This document shows, one piece after another, positions 63,892 through 64,000 of a DNA stretch of 64,000 bases. The stretch's first letter is position 1, and each line of letters starts with the position of its first letter. Below the pieces are notes generated by a model. It saw nothing but the letters and a program-made list of their open reading frames with translations, was not told where the DNA came from and searched no databases. The DNA is from Vreelandella nigrificans (GTDB taxonomy: Bacteria > Pseudomonadota > Gammaproteobacteria > Pseudomonadales > Halomonadaceae): positions 1 through 64,000 of the forward strand of contig NZ_NWUX01000019.1 of NCBI RefSeq assembly GCF_002374315.1, given 5' to 3'. A program made the position numbers and the translations under genes.

Positions 63892-64000
63892 AAGACGACC
63901 CACACACACGACAACCGCTTCACCTAGTCAGAGTGTGGAACCTAGTGTCATGCACTAACTCATACTCAATAAGCCCCCTTACCTTCCCTGGAGCGTTTCT

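Noticed and set aside
1..64000. tRNA, rRNA or riboswitch
   Set aside because: No tRNA-like cloverleaf with a GTTCRA arm, no rRNA stretch and no known riboswitch pattern was seen by reading; a proper scan with covariance models would be needed to exclude short RNAs.

Overview
The window looks like a chromosomal stretch of a Halomonas-type gammaproteobacterium (Halomonadaceae). This rests on gene content: a two-subunit arginine succinyltransferase operon with an ArgR-type AraC/GATase1 regulator (as in Pseudomonas and Halomonas), FabV enoyl reductase, a DddA/DddC-like 3-hydroxypropionate oxidation pair, a DUF3008 small protein, a PA4780-type RIO kinase, and moderate GC. No rRNA, tRNA, CRISPR array, prophage or complete insertion sequence was seen. 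Taxonomy is an inference from families, not from a database search.

Layout. 1-9.1 kb: accessory small-molecule and regulator genes (CDP-alcohol phosphotransferase, nitroreductase plus LysR, MerR plus class IV aminotransferase, ArsR-SRPBCC-SRPBCC, MFS exporter plus XRE regulator, and a C39-like protein with a decayed methyltransferase copy just upstream). 9.1-13.5 kb: LysR, amidase, small membrane protein and SSS symporter, a probable uptake and hydrolysis cassette. 13.5-22.4 kb: GST, WYL regulator, bluB, NAD(P)H oxidoreductase, three LysR/MarR-type regulators in divergent pairs, PhzF, SAM methyltransferase, EamA exporter, DUF523. 22.5-23.6 kb: an array of exact 167-bp tandem repeats. 23.6-31.0 kb: the arginine succinyltransferase pathway (astC, aruF, aruG, astD, astB) and its regulator, without astE. 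31-38.4 kb: fabV, glutathione peroxidase, LysE exporter, YebC/YeeN protein, MscS channel with an unrecognised partner, Nudix hydrolase. 38.4-49.9 kb: oxidoreductase, ABC exporter, AbrB family protein, RIO kinase, dbpA, ybaK, DUF3008, lipoprotein, CDF transporter, LysR, PhoH-like ATPase. 49.9-56.4 kb: five overlapping genes that encode three proton-channel (PF00361) subunits, a DUF4040/MnhC-like fusion and a YihY/BrkB protein. 56.4-64 kb: esterase, SLC13/TrkA_C transporter, cold-shock protein, dddA-dddC and a divergent LysR.

The most interesting items are: (1) the stand-alone Mrp/complex I-like membrane module with no redox subunits, in which one channel subunit has lost the usual TM5 glutamate; (2) the 167-bp satellite-like array next to astB, with seven conserved hairpin elements and two linked linker types; (3) an internally deleted methyltransferase copy whose last codons now form the ribosome binding site of a C39-like peptidase gene; (4) an MscS channel coupled to a protein with a degenerate P-loop and a C-terminal winged helix. 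Several compact operators can be read directly: a MerR-type 20-bp-spacer promoter, two MarR palindromes, an ArsR dyad and a 26-bp dyad before a LysR gene. Short intergenic tandem repeats (7, 13, 15 and 17 bp units) recur through the window.
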